Notes: generated from the sequence alone by a model not told the origin. 23,217 nt of DNA from Conoideocrella luteorostrata (GCA_032433595.1 JASWJB010000484.1:1-23217), one strand, 5' to 3'. Shown: positions 1 to 11,600, numbered from the stretch's first letter. Numbers and translations are program-made.

Positions 1-1062
1 CACCAAACAGGTTGCTGGTGACGACAACTCCGTTCAATCCTCTAGGGTTCTTAACCGGGATCATGGCTGCACTATCAGTGAGTTGATGCACGACTTTTAG
101 ATCGGAAAACTCTCTCTCAAAAGTCTCCGTCATCACCTTCCGCCACAAACAACTGGTGGCTAACACATTAGCATTACCAAGAGACCAGACCGTCTTGTCT
201 CCACGGCCACGGACGAAGAACCCTTCCAACCGAGCTGTACGCTCGATCTCCTGGCGGGAATATAGCTCCGTGTCCTATGCTGTGCCAGAACCGTCATTTG
301 CGCTCCTCAAAGTAGACACCGCCTGTCAACTCGCGAACGATGACAAAATCGTTGCCTCAGCAGATCTCTGCCTTGAGGGGTTGACGAGTCGACAAGAGCC
401 TCCAAGGCGAAGAAACAGGCGCGCAAGTTTCCATAGGTTCCCATCTCCTTGCGCAACTTGAGCAGGCCTTGCTCCGGTCGAACGGTACCAGTGTCCCACT
501 TGGAGCTACCAATTGCACCAAGAAGGACGGCATCAGCAGACTTGGCAGCATCAAGTGCTTCATCAGTAAGAGGGCTACGTGTGGCGTCGATGGAGCACTG
601 ATTTACAGCCAGGGTGTGTGTCAGCATAATTACTCGAACATCAGACTCCATATGAGCAGGTATACTTGTAGCAGAGAGAGAAAGAGGGGCAAGGTGCTAG
701 CTTACATCTCTAAGCAAATACTCCTTGAGATTGAACTTGCCAATGCTCGGGTTGTGCTGCTCAATTGCTTTTAGAACCTAGTGATTTGCCGCGAAGGCAT
801 TCTTGTCAGCTATTATGACTAGCAATTTGACATATACACCATATGCAAGGGTATTTCCATGTCGTTTTCTGCTGAGAGACAATAGACTTACCTGAACACC
901 TTCTGTGACGACCTGTCCGAACGCTAATCCATATTAGCTTCGTGTTTTATCATCTGAACCCTAGCAATGCACAGAGTTCCGCTAGCAACCGTGGTCATTG
1001 TGGTAGCATACCTCAGGGCCGCAATAATCGCCGGCAAATATCACAATGTTATGCTCAGCCAT
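1..1062 (-). pseudogene. LEU2-like: Relict 3-isopropylmalate dehydrogenase (beta-IPMDH), 5' part, truncated by window edge
   Basis: The family oxidatively decarboxylates 3-isopropylmalate in leucine synthesis. The minus strand shows exon 1 at 1062-1012 (MAEHNIVIFAGDYCGPE), exon 2 at 912-892, exon 3 at 777-706, and exon 4 from 597 downward. Introns lie at 1011-913, 891-778 and 705-598, all GT-AG. The family blocks [32 protein letters not shown] and VTSNLFG are easy to read, covering roughly the first 250 residues of a protein of about 365. The copy is broken. There is an extra base near 381, a TGA at 359-357, a net frame-shifting indel near 296, and a TAG at 277-275. The usual LLGG before CSIDA reads LLRD. 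The lysine of the VDKANVL motif is Asn (codon 175-173). Introns are retained, so this looks like a DNA-level duplicate of the housekeeping gene, perhaps once part of a metabolite cluster (inference). Sequencing error is an alternative for single indels but not for all the defects together. Confidence 0.5.
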
Positions 1063-2330
1063 CTTTTGAGCCTACACAAACTGACGCAATCGCAGTTTTC
1101 AAAGAACGCAAAGCCGATTTAGTTGATGGGAGAATGATGGTTGTGATTCTCGGCTCAAGGTCCCAAACAGGTGCTGCCCCTCATCCCCCCACTAGCCGAG
1201 ATCGGAGCTCCTGCCAGGTAACTAACCGCCGCGAGAATTAAAGAACCGCGTGAGGACGGAGTATGGAGTACAGTCATTAGACTTGCTTGACGCGCCACAA
1301 AGCCGAAGGATCTTACAAATACGAGCCGCCTCAACTTGAGCGCCACAGCCGCGGGTCTGTCGTGGCCAAATTAATTATGACATCCCAAAGCCGGCCGGCC
1401 AGAAACTTAACTTCTGGCACAAAACGTCCCAGCCCGGCGAAAGGTTCAGCGCGGAGGCCCAGACCCACCGGACATCAGTCAGTTGTTGACCTTCGTTCAA
1501 TGCACGTATAATGACAGTTCGCTATCGCTATTTTGCTTCTTGTTCTTTTTCAGCTGAGCCAGGTTTGTTGATCCTTCAAAGTCGATACAATTGCATCAAA
1601 GTCGCTGCTCATCCGAATACGTCCCGTCATCACGGCACCAGTTATCCCGGCACCGTGGCTATCATCGTCACTTCAATGGCGAATGACAATCGGAGCGCAC
1701 GCAGGTCATTTACTTCCCTCATACTAGGATAGCGCGCCTCAATATTTACTAAGTTCCATTGCATTCGCTATGTCGTCAACTTTCACGAAGCAGTAAAGGG
1801 CATGGTTACGTTACGCAGCGAGCCTCAGTCAGCTGATGGTAATATCGAACGTCCAAGCGGTGTCAAGACCTTCGAGTGTTGCGACTTGACTTCAGCAGCT
1901 TGGCAGCAGCCAATTGACTTTCCAGGCGCAAGATCCTGCTCATAACCTCGTGAATGATCCACCCAGTGCGCGGCAAGCTCCGGATGGAGCCACGTCGCTA
2001 TGTGGATTTGGGATGTGTCCTTGGCTTTCCAAATATGTACCGGATTTCCACGAGCTCAAGCTGCGTCGCACTTGGGCCCTTGTATATTGTAGCAGCAAGC
2101 CAATCTGTCAGTGGTTTGGGTCTCGTAGGGCGCGGGGGGTCCATCACCACGAGTTTCTCGTTGCTGCCCTGGGACAAGCTTAGGGCAAAAGCTTCTGAGA
2201 GAATCAGGTCATTCTTGAGTCATGGAGGCACCTATCCGAATACATCTGGCATCAACACATATTGTACGTCACTTAAACCATCGTTACGAGTAGCGCTGCC
2301 AAGATTGCTTTCATAAGCTTTGTCATTCGG

Positions 2331-2358
2331 TTGTTGTTGTTGTTGTTGTTGTTGTTGT
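2331..2358. repeat. (TTG)n microsatellite
   Basis: About 9.3 uninterrupted copies of the trinucleotide TTG (28 bases) lie in intergenic DNA. Translation gives only a poly-Cys artefact in one frame. Likely length-polymorphic between strains (inference). Confidence 0.5.
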
Positions 2359-3432
2359 CACACGGCTATTCGCGTCCGCCGTGGCCTTAGTATTAGTACA
2401 ATCGAACGAGACAGTGCCTGCCGCACAAGGCTTTCCCTAACTCGTGCACCAATGAAACTGTGCTCTGTCGTTCGGCCGATGTATCATTATTATTATTTTG
2501 TATGAAACCGCGGGTGAGGACTAGTTAGTGGGTACAAATTGTACGGCAGAACTCTATTCAATGTGCTGTCGCGGGATGTCGCAATAAGCTTCCTTGCTCC
2601 TGTAGGCAGACCATACGAGGTGTTCATCCTACGTTCGGTTATACCAGTAGCATAGCTAGATAGCTTCGTGGGACTCAACACGCATGGTCAAACATTGGAG
2701 ATCGGGTTCAAACTTTTACACTCCTGCGGTATCCAGCATGCAGCCAATGTACGAAGAGCTCAAGGCATGTGGAAGCCACTAGCAAGCCTCGACCAGATCT
2801 TCCACCGCTCTAGTGGTGTGTAGAATTATAGTCGCGACGTTTCACTCTGTGCTGCCGGCGAAGCAGGATTATGGGATGAAGCTCCCATACGTCGCCCGCA
2901 TCATGGACTCCAATGATAGACATGCAGCCTCGGCACTTGATTCGATAGCTTGGAGCAATCCTTTCACGCTACTTATACGCAGCAACGAGGATCGCACCTG
3001 TGAAAATACTTCAAATACCTTGACCAGCATATGGCACTGTTCGAAGAGGGGCCCCCAGGACTTGAATTTCTACAGTTGCGGCTTACCAGAGACGACGTCT
3101 TTGCGGCTCCTTCCATATGTTGGTCGATTTCTCACTTGCAGCCCGTCCAGGACGCTTTTGACTTTTGCAAATGCCCAGATGAATGATGGAGAAATGAAAT
3201 CCGTGTTCGTGCGATGAATAGATTGCCGAAAGTGTGCATCCCTGCTCTGTGTCCGTTCGGAATTATTGTGAGATGAGAGCTGGAACAAATGCTGGAGCCG
3301 AGGGGAGTGAAGACAACGTCTGCCGTTTCACGACCGCCGTTGTTAGCGTGTCGTGGCAGCAGATACGACCCAAGGTGGGGGCAATGACCTGCAGCATCGG
3401 AAGGTCCAAGTAGGCCCTAAAAGCACGTCTTG

Positions 3433-3600
3433 TACGGAGTACGGGGTATTGTATGTACTGCAGTGCCTAGGGATGCAAGTATGGTACCCCGTACCAAGGC
3501 ACTTTATGTAGGACATCGGTGCGTTCCTGCCTCTACTGCTACGCGACGCTTGCCTCGTGGTGGCTGGCACCGACCAAAAGGACTGGCGGTATACGGAGTA
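3433..3600. repeat. Two TACGGAGTA motif copies in intergenic DNA
   Basis: Exact 9-mers occur at 3433-3441 (extended to GTACGGAGTAC) and 3592-3600. An 8-base partial copy, ACGGAGTA, is at 3635-3642. They belong to a dispersed motif found throughout the non-coding parts of this window. Other exact copies are at 5423-5431, 9965-9973, 10492-10500, 11436-11444, 13032-13040 and 15456-15464. Confidence 0.5.
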
Positions 3601-4450
3601 CAGCAAGTGGCTGCGAAAAATAGCCAAACACTTGACGGAGTAACGGTACAAGCATCGCGAGATGTCCCGGCCAGAGACGGCACTCGGCATTTTAACTGTA
3701 CCTGCCGGCCCGCTTGCCCGCTTGCCCGCTTTGCATACCTGCCTACGCAAGGTACCTTAAAAGATCGTCCCGCGCATATACCCAAAGTATGCTAACTTCT
3801 TAGGCTTTCGAATTCGTATTGCAGGAGCGCCTGCGTTGCTTGCCTTGCCACCGTCAAGGGTTGACGAGCCCAACTTATACCGGCAAGTCATAAAGCTGGA
3901 AGGCGCAGGGCTGCACTGGTAGATGAAGCAGTATGGCCTTAGCCAGGTACCACAAGTGCCACAGGGCAAGACGGTTGGAGGGGCAGGGTGGAGTGGGGTG
4001 AAGGCAGAGGGCAGCTTCTCAAGCTGATTGGCGCACCCTGCTCGTTACAGAACGACAACCCCAGACCATGACCCCGTCGACAAGTCCCAGGCTTCGTCTC
4101 ACCTGGCCGGCGCGCTTCGTTGACTCTTTTCGCGGTGTTGGGAGCACAAGGACCCAAGCCAGTTAATTTATCTGATCGACTGCCTTTTGTATGCCCGGCC
4201 CTTCTCGAATCTGACCGACGCTGGCCAACGGTGGTGCTTCTTTCCGCCTATCACCTGCTGCGGGTTCCGCATCTGTGATCGGTGTCTGAGAGCCAGTAGT
4301 TGGACACATAGGTATGAACTCTCCGTACACGGTGCTCAATACTTCAACTACGGAGCACGCAACGCACAATAGCAGGCCCTGCCTTCTCAGGGTACGGAGG
4401 AAAGCCTAATGGTGTGGTGGCCGTCAAATGCCAGGGATTGAATCAACTAG

Positions 4451-5825
4451 TAGGAGCTCACGCAGCCCACGTAACGGCCACAGCCCAACGCTCGACGTTT
4501 GAAATTATCCACTCATCCCACTTGAACATCCGAACTCCCCAAGCTCTCCGAGAACAACAACGACATGCAACCAACGGTGGATAAAAAGAGGACTCCTGCT
4601 GCACCTTCCAACTTGAAACCCTCAAACCTGGAACCTTGCTTGTCTCCATTGGATCCTCGACTCCATCTTGCTTGGGTACCTACAAACCCAGGATCTATCC
4701 CCCCTGCAAACCCCCAGACGGTACTTCATTCGCTGCTTGACAAGCTTTCCAACTCCTCCCCCAAGCAGTGCCTGGTTGGCAGCCTGCGGTCCGACGACAT
4801 TTCCGCCTTGCGTCTTGATCGAAGCCCAGCAACTTCCACGACCCGCGCCCAAGTAATTATAGCCCAAATCCACATCCGCGAGTCCACCGAAGCCCACTCC
4901 AACACGGTTCCCACCACGCCTGGAAGTCGAAGCCTGGCACCCTGGGGCTAGGCGTCTCTGTTAAACAGATGCCCCCTTCTTATTACTAGTATGGTCCGCC
5001 ATGGCGTCGTATCCTCTTCCTGGAAGCCTGGAGACCTGGAGACCTGGGAGCCTGGGAGCCTGGGAGCCTGGGAGCCTCGCTGCGTGAACTCTCCTTCACT
5101 CTTCCGACACTTCTCGTACGCCTTGTCCTCGCTCGGGCTTTGGCCAAGGTTCTGTGAATGGGAAGGCCTTTCCACGGGCCACGGGTGTCCTAGTCTAAGT
5201 CAACCCCAATTCACGGAGAGCTGATGACGCCGGCTCACTTGGTACCGTGCTCCGTGCCTGACCTTGTTAGCCCCGATGGAGTCTAAATAGATGAATCGTC
5301 CTCGCCGATAGAATTGCTCCGTGGGTTTCCACACTCCAAGGGTCCCTACGCACTGCCAGGACTTATAGGACGCGTACAACACTTATCTCTGCAGTGACAT
5401 GGTATGCAATAGAGACTCTACATACTCCGTACATGTGTGGCCGTACATGTGGTCAACACGGTCGATGGGAGGCTGTTTGTACCCTTCTCAGTACGGCTCT
5501 AATCCACACACCTCAAGGCTCAAACCAAGGTCTAGAGATGCACTCTTTCCGTCCACAGTCAAACCCAGTTGCCGGTCCATCCTGGGTTCTTCCCACACCT
5601 CTTCTGACTCTCTGACTTCTTGGCCTCCCCAGCGTGTATGTCCTTATGAGAACCCACCTCCCATAGACCCGCCGTTCTATTGTATCTTTTTGACTCTTGT
5701 GGTCGAGTGTACAATTGCCCCAGCTCTTCTCGTCTTCCACAAGCCTCACATTGGTTAATCGTTCTTTTTGTTTTCGCCTACTAGTCCGAGTCCAGGCTTG
5801 GATTCTAACTCTCTCGGCTCACACA
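4451..5825. other. Intergenic upstream region of the Rua1-type gene
   Basis: C-, T- and A-rich non-coding DNA. Open frames at 4565-4951 and 5399-5758 have no recognisable family and read as chance ORFs. The region includes the minisatellite, a TACTCCGTA motif at 5423-5431, and a near-tandem duplication of GTACATGTG at about 5430-5453. Confidence 0.5.
5020..5078. repeat. Minisatellite with GAGCCTGG/GAGACCTGG units
   Basis: The sequence shows consecutive units: GGAAGCCTGG, two GAGACCTGG-type units, then four near-perfect GGGAGCCTG units ending in GGGAGCCTCG. The unit length is 8-9 bases. It lies about 1.5 kb upstream of the Rua1-type gene, in non-coding DNA. Both strands can be read as an open frame through the array (repetitive W-E-P-G or S-R-S-P-type peptides). 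This follows from the unit composition and is not evidence of a gene. Confidence 0.5.
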
Positions 5826-6625
5826 CACATTCTTTCTTTCTCCATACCAAGACCGTCTAGTCCGCCGTAGTACACGAAAGTAGCTGGCCCTCTTTCTGCT
5901 TCTTTCCAAATCCTCTTACTTCCCTACTCTTTACACAACAGTACTCGACCAAAGTCATCATTCATCAGTCATACATTCACGATTGCTACTGGCAGTATCT
6001 GTAAAACATCTACTTTTCTATACGGACCTGCGACTCAAGGATATTCTGACAAGAGCTCGCACCCTCGAACTATATGAGGAGGAGTCTGCCCATCATTCAT
6101 TACTCTTGAGCGATCTCCATGCTCGCGCCGCAGCTTCTTCACTCAATAACTAAGCCCTGCTTCATCCAGTATTGCTGCGACAGTACAACAAGTTGACACA
6201 CATCTGGTATACCATTTGGTAGGTAATGATTTTTATCAATTAAAACTCCCAGGCATTTCAAGTGGCTTCAAAGATGACATCGCAGCCGTATTATTTAACA
6301 ATGTCGTGCCCGAAAGGGAAGCACCGCTAATTGGGCTTTCAGGCGCAAACCGACCTAATCAGCTGTTCAGGCACTGCGGATAGAATTCGAGTTCATCGTC
6401 CGGTCCAAAACTTTCCGATCTTCTCACGCATTAAGGCACAGTTGGCACTGCATTGCATTGATCTCTACAGCTCCGAATAGCGCTGTGCAACCCAGCAGCC
6501 CTTCGCCCACCAGGTGGGACAGTTGACGACCTCGTCGTATTATCGCGCCAATTCAAACCTCTTCTTTCTTTTGTTCCACAATCTATTGTTGCCTCTCCGT
6601 TTCTGGTCAAGCAAAAACGTTAGAT
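5826..6625 (+). promoter_or_regulatory. Pyrimidine-rich promoter/leader with several short upstream ORFs
   Basis: A CT-rich block (about 5826-5945) of the kind common just before transcription starts in filamentous fungi precedes the Rua1-type gene. Downstream of it lie ATG-initiated short ORFs that close before the main start: 6074-6109 (11 residues), 6119-6196 (25 residues) and 6274-6330 (18 residues). If the transcript starts in or near the CT block, these would be uORFs that dampen translation. A leader intron could remove some of them. The transcription start is unknown, so this assignment is inference. Confidence 0.5.
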
Positions 6626-8612
6626 ATGAGCGCCCACGCAATGCATGGGAACGACGGATCGCTGTCCGGCGGCACCATGTGGATGACGGCGCCAACTTCA
6701 CAACCACGAAAGAGGCCGGCGACAATCTACACTGGTATTCCATACGGGGTCGGTGACGAAATCAACCCCATATCGTCTTGGGGCGGCTTACAGATGCATC
6801 AAACTTCCGAGCCACCAAGCTCTCGGCCAATGTCTACGCCCCAAGAGTTACTTCCACTTTCAGTATCTGGCGATGGTAAGTCCTGGCTTTGTTTTATTGA
6901 CCGCTTATATCTTTGAGCTGACATGATCGTTCAAGATGGATGGAATCAACCCTCGTGCGGCGAGATGCTAGATTTCCAAGGTTTAGAAACGGAAGGCCCA
7001 ATCGGTCAAGCATACACTACTGATGATGCCGTATCTGTTGTTGATTTAAGGTTTTCAAATCAAGCTCAAGAATCTGGAAATTTGAACTTAGATGGCGGCG
7101 CCATCAAAAGACGATTGTCGAACTCTTCGTTGACTATCTCCACCTCTGAGCCATTATCCGACATCCCTACGTCCTACGATGACTTTCCCACTACAATGTC
7201 GGAAGCCCCATCGTATGCCTCGGACTATCCTTCCAATTCAAACAGAACATCACTTATGTCGTCCATACATCTGTCGCCGGTTACGTCGCCTCGGGCTACT
7301 TCTCACAGTAGACCAGAACAGGTTCGAACCCAGAGCCGTGGTCGTGCTTCTCCATCCCCGCGACCCAGCGCTCGGTCTGCGCCATATACTCTAGATGGAC
7401 CCAAGAATCAGCGATGGTCTACCGGATCTTATGCCCCGATGCAGAATCGACGATACTCTCCGCTTGTTTATCACAATGGGCAGGAAGGATACGGAATGAA
7501 CCAGCGCATGTCTCTTCAAAACTACCCACCGATCCCAGCAACCCAAGCGCCACTCCATATGAACGGCTTTCATCATCACCAGCATCATCAGCACCAGCAT
7601 CAGCCGTTTATGATCCCTGGACAGCCAATGTTCCAACGCCATGGCATGATCCTGCCTTCTCAGATGCCACATCAGGGCTTATATGAGCAGCCGCCTCCTC
7701 TCCCATCGCAAGGACTTTTCAAAATGTTGCAGAGCAACGGTGATCCGCACACTCTGCATGGACACTACACGGACTTGTCTGATCCCCCGGATTTATTTGC
7801 AGCTCTTCAAGAGGAGCAAATTCCACCTCCGGAGGAAGACATGCATCCTTCTGACCCGAATTTGATTCCTTATGAGCAAGATTTGCGGTTCGAAGGCGAT
7901 CTCTACACCCCTAAATGGGTTCGGGGTCACGGAAATAAGCGAGAGGGATGGTGTGGGATTTGTAAACCGGGCAGGTGGCTTGTTCTTAAAAACTCGGCTT
8001 TTTGGTACGATAAGTCCTTCACACATGGTATTAGTGCTGCAACTGGCAGCCCGTTCGAGGAGCCTCTCGACACGCGCCGGATGGATGGCAATCCAGATGT
8101 CTGGGAGGGACTGTGTAGCAGCTGCAACGACTGGATACCTTTGGTCAGTAGTAAAAAGAAAGGCACAACATGGTTCCGACATGCTTATAAGGTAAGTGAA
8201 TATGTATATGACTTCCCAAATCTAATGCAAATAAGAGCTATTTGAAGCTAACCGGCACTTCTGACAGTGCCATACGCACCAGAAGGTCAAAGATACTCCT
8301 AAAAGGCGCCGGGAGACAAACAGCAGCAGGAACATGGCAGGCCAGGGTCCCAGGGCGAGAACAGATGGTCCGACACCGAACACGCCTGTCACTCCACAAG
8401 CTTTGACACCGGCATCCAGCCTCACTACTCCATCGACAATGCCGATGCCCCAGCTGCATCTCAAGACTCTAAATCAGCATAAACAAATGCACCAGATGCC
8501 ACGCCACCATGATCCTGCCTTAACTATGTCAGGGGCTGAACCCTTTGGCTTGCCTGGTTCTCAGCCGATTTCGATGCCAGTTTCCGCGCCAGTAATGGAC
8601 AACATGATATAA
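6626..8612 (+). CDS. Rua1_C-domain (DUF4451-type) transcriptional regulator
   Basis: Exons are 6626-6875, 6936-8191 and 8268-8612, giving 616 residues. Both introns (60 and 76 nt) have GTAAGT/GTAAGTG donors and GCTGAC/GCTAAC branch sites, and the phases join cleanly. Residues 1 to about 395 are low-complexity and Ser/Pro/Gln-rich, with a His-Gln run at about 296-309. Residues about 410-520 match the C-terminal domain named after Ustilago maydis Rua1, with GWCGICKPGRWLVLKNSAFW, WEGLCSSC, WIPLVSSKKKGTTWFRHAYK and CHTH. Putative zinc ligands are C423, C426, C477, C480 and C503-H506. A basic PKRRR patch follows and could be nuclear localisation. Rua1 activates glycolipid (ustilagic acid) genes in Ustilago. 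In ascomycetes the family role is largely unknown, and I see no glycolipid cluster nearby. The start is the first ATG in frame, and a second Met lies five codons later. The domain call is firm; the biological role is open. Confidence 0.5.
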
Positions 8613-11600
8613 CATGATGCTTTCTATGCTCTCTTTTTCCTTTGTTTGATGTTCGGCACATGTTTTCCCTGTCGCTATAGGCATGTATTCTCGACGACTC
8701 AGTTCCAGCGAATGGAACACTGGGTTACGCACGAAGTCACGATTTATTATAGAGATTCCAGGAAGACTTATGACTTGATGTCTGGCTTTCTTTTTCGTTA
8801 CAACTCATTTGCAATGATATGGGATTCAAATGGGAATATAGAGGGTTTTTCTTGCTCAATTTGATTTGTCGGGGAATTTGGCCGGCCTAAGGATTGCGTG
8901 GATTTGTAAACCGAAAAAAAAAACTTGTTACAGCGTGGACTGGCGGCAGTACAAGGTGCTGTAGCACAATCACTTGGTACTGCTTTTTTTTTTCTGGTTA
9001 AATTTGCATCTATGTGCTTTCGGTTGTTTTTGCTTTGCTTCTTGTTTTTCTCCTATTGTTTCTCTTCTCTCCGCTCTCATCTCCTTCTTCTTCTCTCATC
9101 TTCTTCTACCTTCACTAATGTATGTCTTCATCGATGTATATCTTATCATACTTTTTTCCTCCCTTTTTCCATCCCTTTGTGCTTCTCTAGGCATGCCACA
9201 ATGCCCCCCTGCTACATGCTAACGCAAGTGGCTGGGCTGCCCACGAGCGACTTTCTTTCTTCCCTTCTTCTTTTTCTCACTTAGGTACCGCTATCTGTAG
9301 GACATGTCCTCCGCTGGTGTCCGTGTATTTGCTCAATGGAGCTGGTCTAACTTGAGCCAATTTCCAAACTTCTGGTCACCTTGAGGGGATTGGGGGGCAT
9401 GTTTTCCATACTTTCCAGTCTAGATATTGGTTTTCATCTTGCAGGACAGCTTGCATTTGGGGTTACATTGACTTGGAGCGAGGGTGGGATGAACTAGGAT
9501 GTGTGGTTTTTGGGATACCAGCAATCCCCATTGCTTACTATGAGGGATATTTAGATAAAGGGATTGTGTATTTTGGAGCATCTTTCGGAGCATTGCATCT
9601 TTCGTATCTGGATGGGGGGATATGGCGCATTATCGCGGGATACGTCCTTGCATGTATGTATGTACTGTTGAGATACTTTACAATTTCAATCGCAGACTGT
9701 GATATCCAAAGCACGGTTTGTTCTTGTGACGATTCATCCTTTTTTTTTTTTTTCTTTCTTATCAGAGCATGCTGTGAGCAATTTCCCCAAGGTTATTTTA
9801 AGGGAGGATACCAAACGAGTCAGAGGGGGAGGGACATTGGACTAAATCATATCGGTCGAGCAAGTATAAAGAGTGTCCACATTCACACCGCTTAAACCAG
9901 GGGAGCTCAGGTTTGTCTCAACGGTGATTACAACAAAGAGCATGCCTTCCCACCTCTCGCCAAGTACTCCGTACTTGCTGCCTGCTGCAATGCGGGTGGG
10001 CGGACGGACGGACGGATTGATCCATCACACGACTCAGTTTTGGCCAGTCAAGTCAAGTCAAGTCAAGTATTGTAGGGTGCTCGCTCGCCCGAGGAGGAGC
10101 CACCCCCAAACAACTATAAATTTAGCACAGCCGTCAAGTTGAGCCGTCGTCTCCTCTCAGTCCATGCAACTGATTCGTTTACTGCTGTTGGTATGGGGAA
10201 CCAAATAGCAGACAGGGGGGACGACTCGCGCGGAGAAAGGGCCTGGCAGATAAAGCTACATGGGGGCCATCCCTGACTGTCTGTCGCCCTATTAGTTGGC
10301 GACCCTTCAGTGAGGTGAGGAACGTCGCCGTAAGTTACAATGCTGCATGATTGGGAACATTCTGCCGGTGCCTAGTTCTGTGAAGGATGTGTCTATTGGC
10401 TGCTATGGACTGGCTGCCAAGTACGCTGGCAGTAAGAAAGTGTATGAATTCCAACCGGAAGATACGCATGGGGCTAATATTGCGGGACATATACTCCGTA
10501 TGCCACTGGGCGCGAGAGAAGGGCAGACGTGTATGCGGTGAAACGCTAGACGTAAATATGATGCCTACTATACAGCTTGAGCATTAAATCAAGAGGGGGT
10601 TGAACACGTTCTGTGGGGTTCTTCCGTTGAGAATAGATCTCGATGAGGAGTGGGCGAGCAATATCCAGGCTGATGACGTGCGGTACAGAAGTGGTAAGAA
10701 TAAGAATTCCCTATTACAGGATGTTAATAGAGACAAGGATGAGTCGTAACTGTACCACCGGTGTGCTTTGCCTCCAGAACACAAGCTACCTCTCTTCCTT
10801 GTTGGAAAAGTGCTCATATCTAGGGCGTTTCTCCCAATCCTCACGCTTCAGGTTCGGCGTTTCGACGTTCTGGTGGCCACAAAAGGCTTTCGAAAATGAG
10901 GGCAAAGAGGGCGCGGGGGCATTAAAAGATTGTAAAGCAAAGCGTTAGGTGGTGCTATCAAGTCGATGCTGTTTTGGCATGACAGGCCTTTTTGCTGCAG
11001 TGGAGGAATGAAGGGGCGCAGTGAACAGCGGAATGTGCGATTGTATCTCGCCTTTTAAGGGTATGGGATGTCGGTTATCGCCATGGGACTTGAGGACACC
11101 ACACAACTCACACATCGGTATTTCCGGTGTCAGGGAGTCCGAACACAGTGGTGCTTTACTAGAGGCGATAGGATCCTTCAAATGAACCGAAGGAAAAAAA
11201 AACGACAGGGAATCTGGTTCCAGGGTATGTGTGGATTAGCTGCGGAATGCCCATTGAGTTGATATGAGACGTCAGATGAACGAATATTCTGTTTTCGCAG
11301 GTTCAAGAAAGCGCATGTCTTGAAATACAGGACCAAACTCCATTGCTGACGGCCAATCCAACATGGCTCAAGGCCAAACATACCAGCTTTAGACGCTTCT
11401 CCTCCTTGCCCACTTCAAACGTGAGCGGCTTTGTGTACGGAGTAAAACACAATTGAATGCGTCCCGTTGCACGAATCAACTTGGGTAACAAAAATTCTCA
11501 ATATTACGCTCACGACGATGAATAGGCTATACCCACTGGATTGGCTCGATAGCCCCCATTCTTTCGCTCGGACCTTTTCCCGTGGTCTACAGCAGGACCA

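Larger units (their letters stand above)
1063..4450. other. Intergenic region, no convincing gene
   Basis: The first few hundred bases are the upstream region of the relict LEU2-like gene. Beyond that I see only short unrelated ORFs on both strands. Simple repeats are a TTG tract at 2331-2358, ATT units near 2484-2495, and three copies of CTTGCCCG at 3709-3732. Exact TACGGAGTA motifs occur at 3433-3441 and 3592-3600. The minus-strand stretch 2221-2001 is open and has coding-like codon choice but no start and no family I recognise. Confidence 0.5.

Noticed and set aside
1390..1400. GCCGGCCGGCC palindrome upstream of the LEU2 relict as a Leu3-type site
   Set aside because: The yeast Leu3 site needs CCGG half-sites separated by two bases (CCGGNNCCGG). 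Here they abut, so the match fails.
4565..4951. 128-codon plus-strand ORF with ATG
   Set aside because: Pro/Ser/Thr-rich from CT-rich DNA. It is overlapped by equally long frames on the other strand and has no domain.
7321..7330. tRNA B-box-like GGTTCGAACC
   Set aside because: It lies inside the Rua1-type coding exon, with no A box or acceptor-stem pairing around it.
8925..9284. 119-codon Leu/Phe/Ser-rich membrane-like frame
   Set aside because: It is produced by a pyrimidine-rich low-complexity tract. The start is not ATG and no family is recognised.
9473..9895. 140-codon plus-strand frame with hydrophobic stretches
   Set aside because: It begins with TTG rather than ATG, includes a poly-T-encoded Phe run, and sits in T/G-rich DNA downstream of the Rua1-type gene. 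Probably 3' flank.
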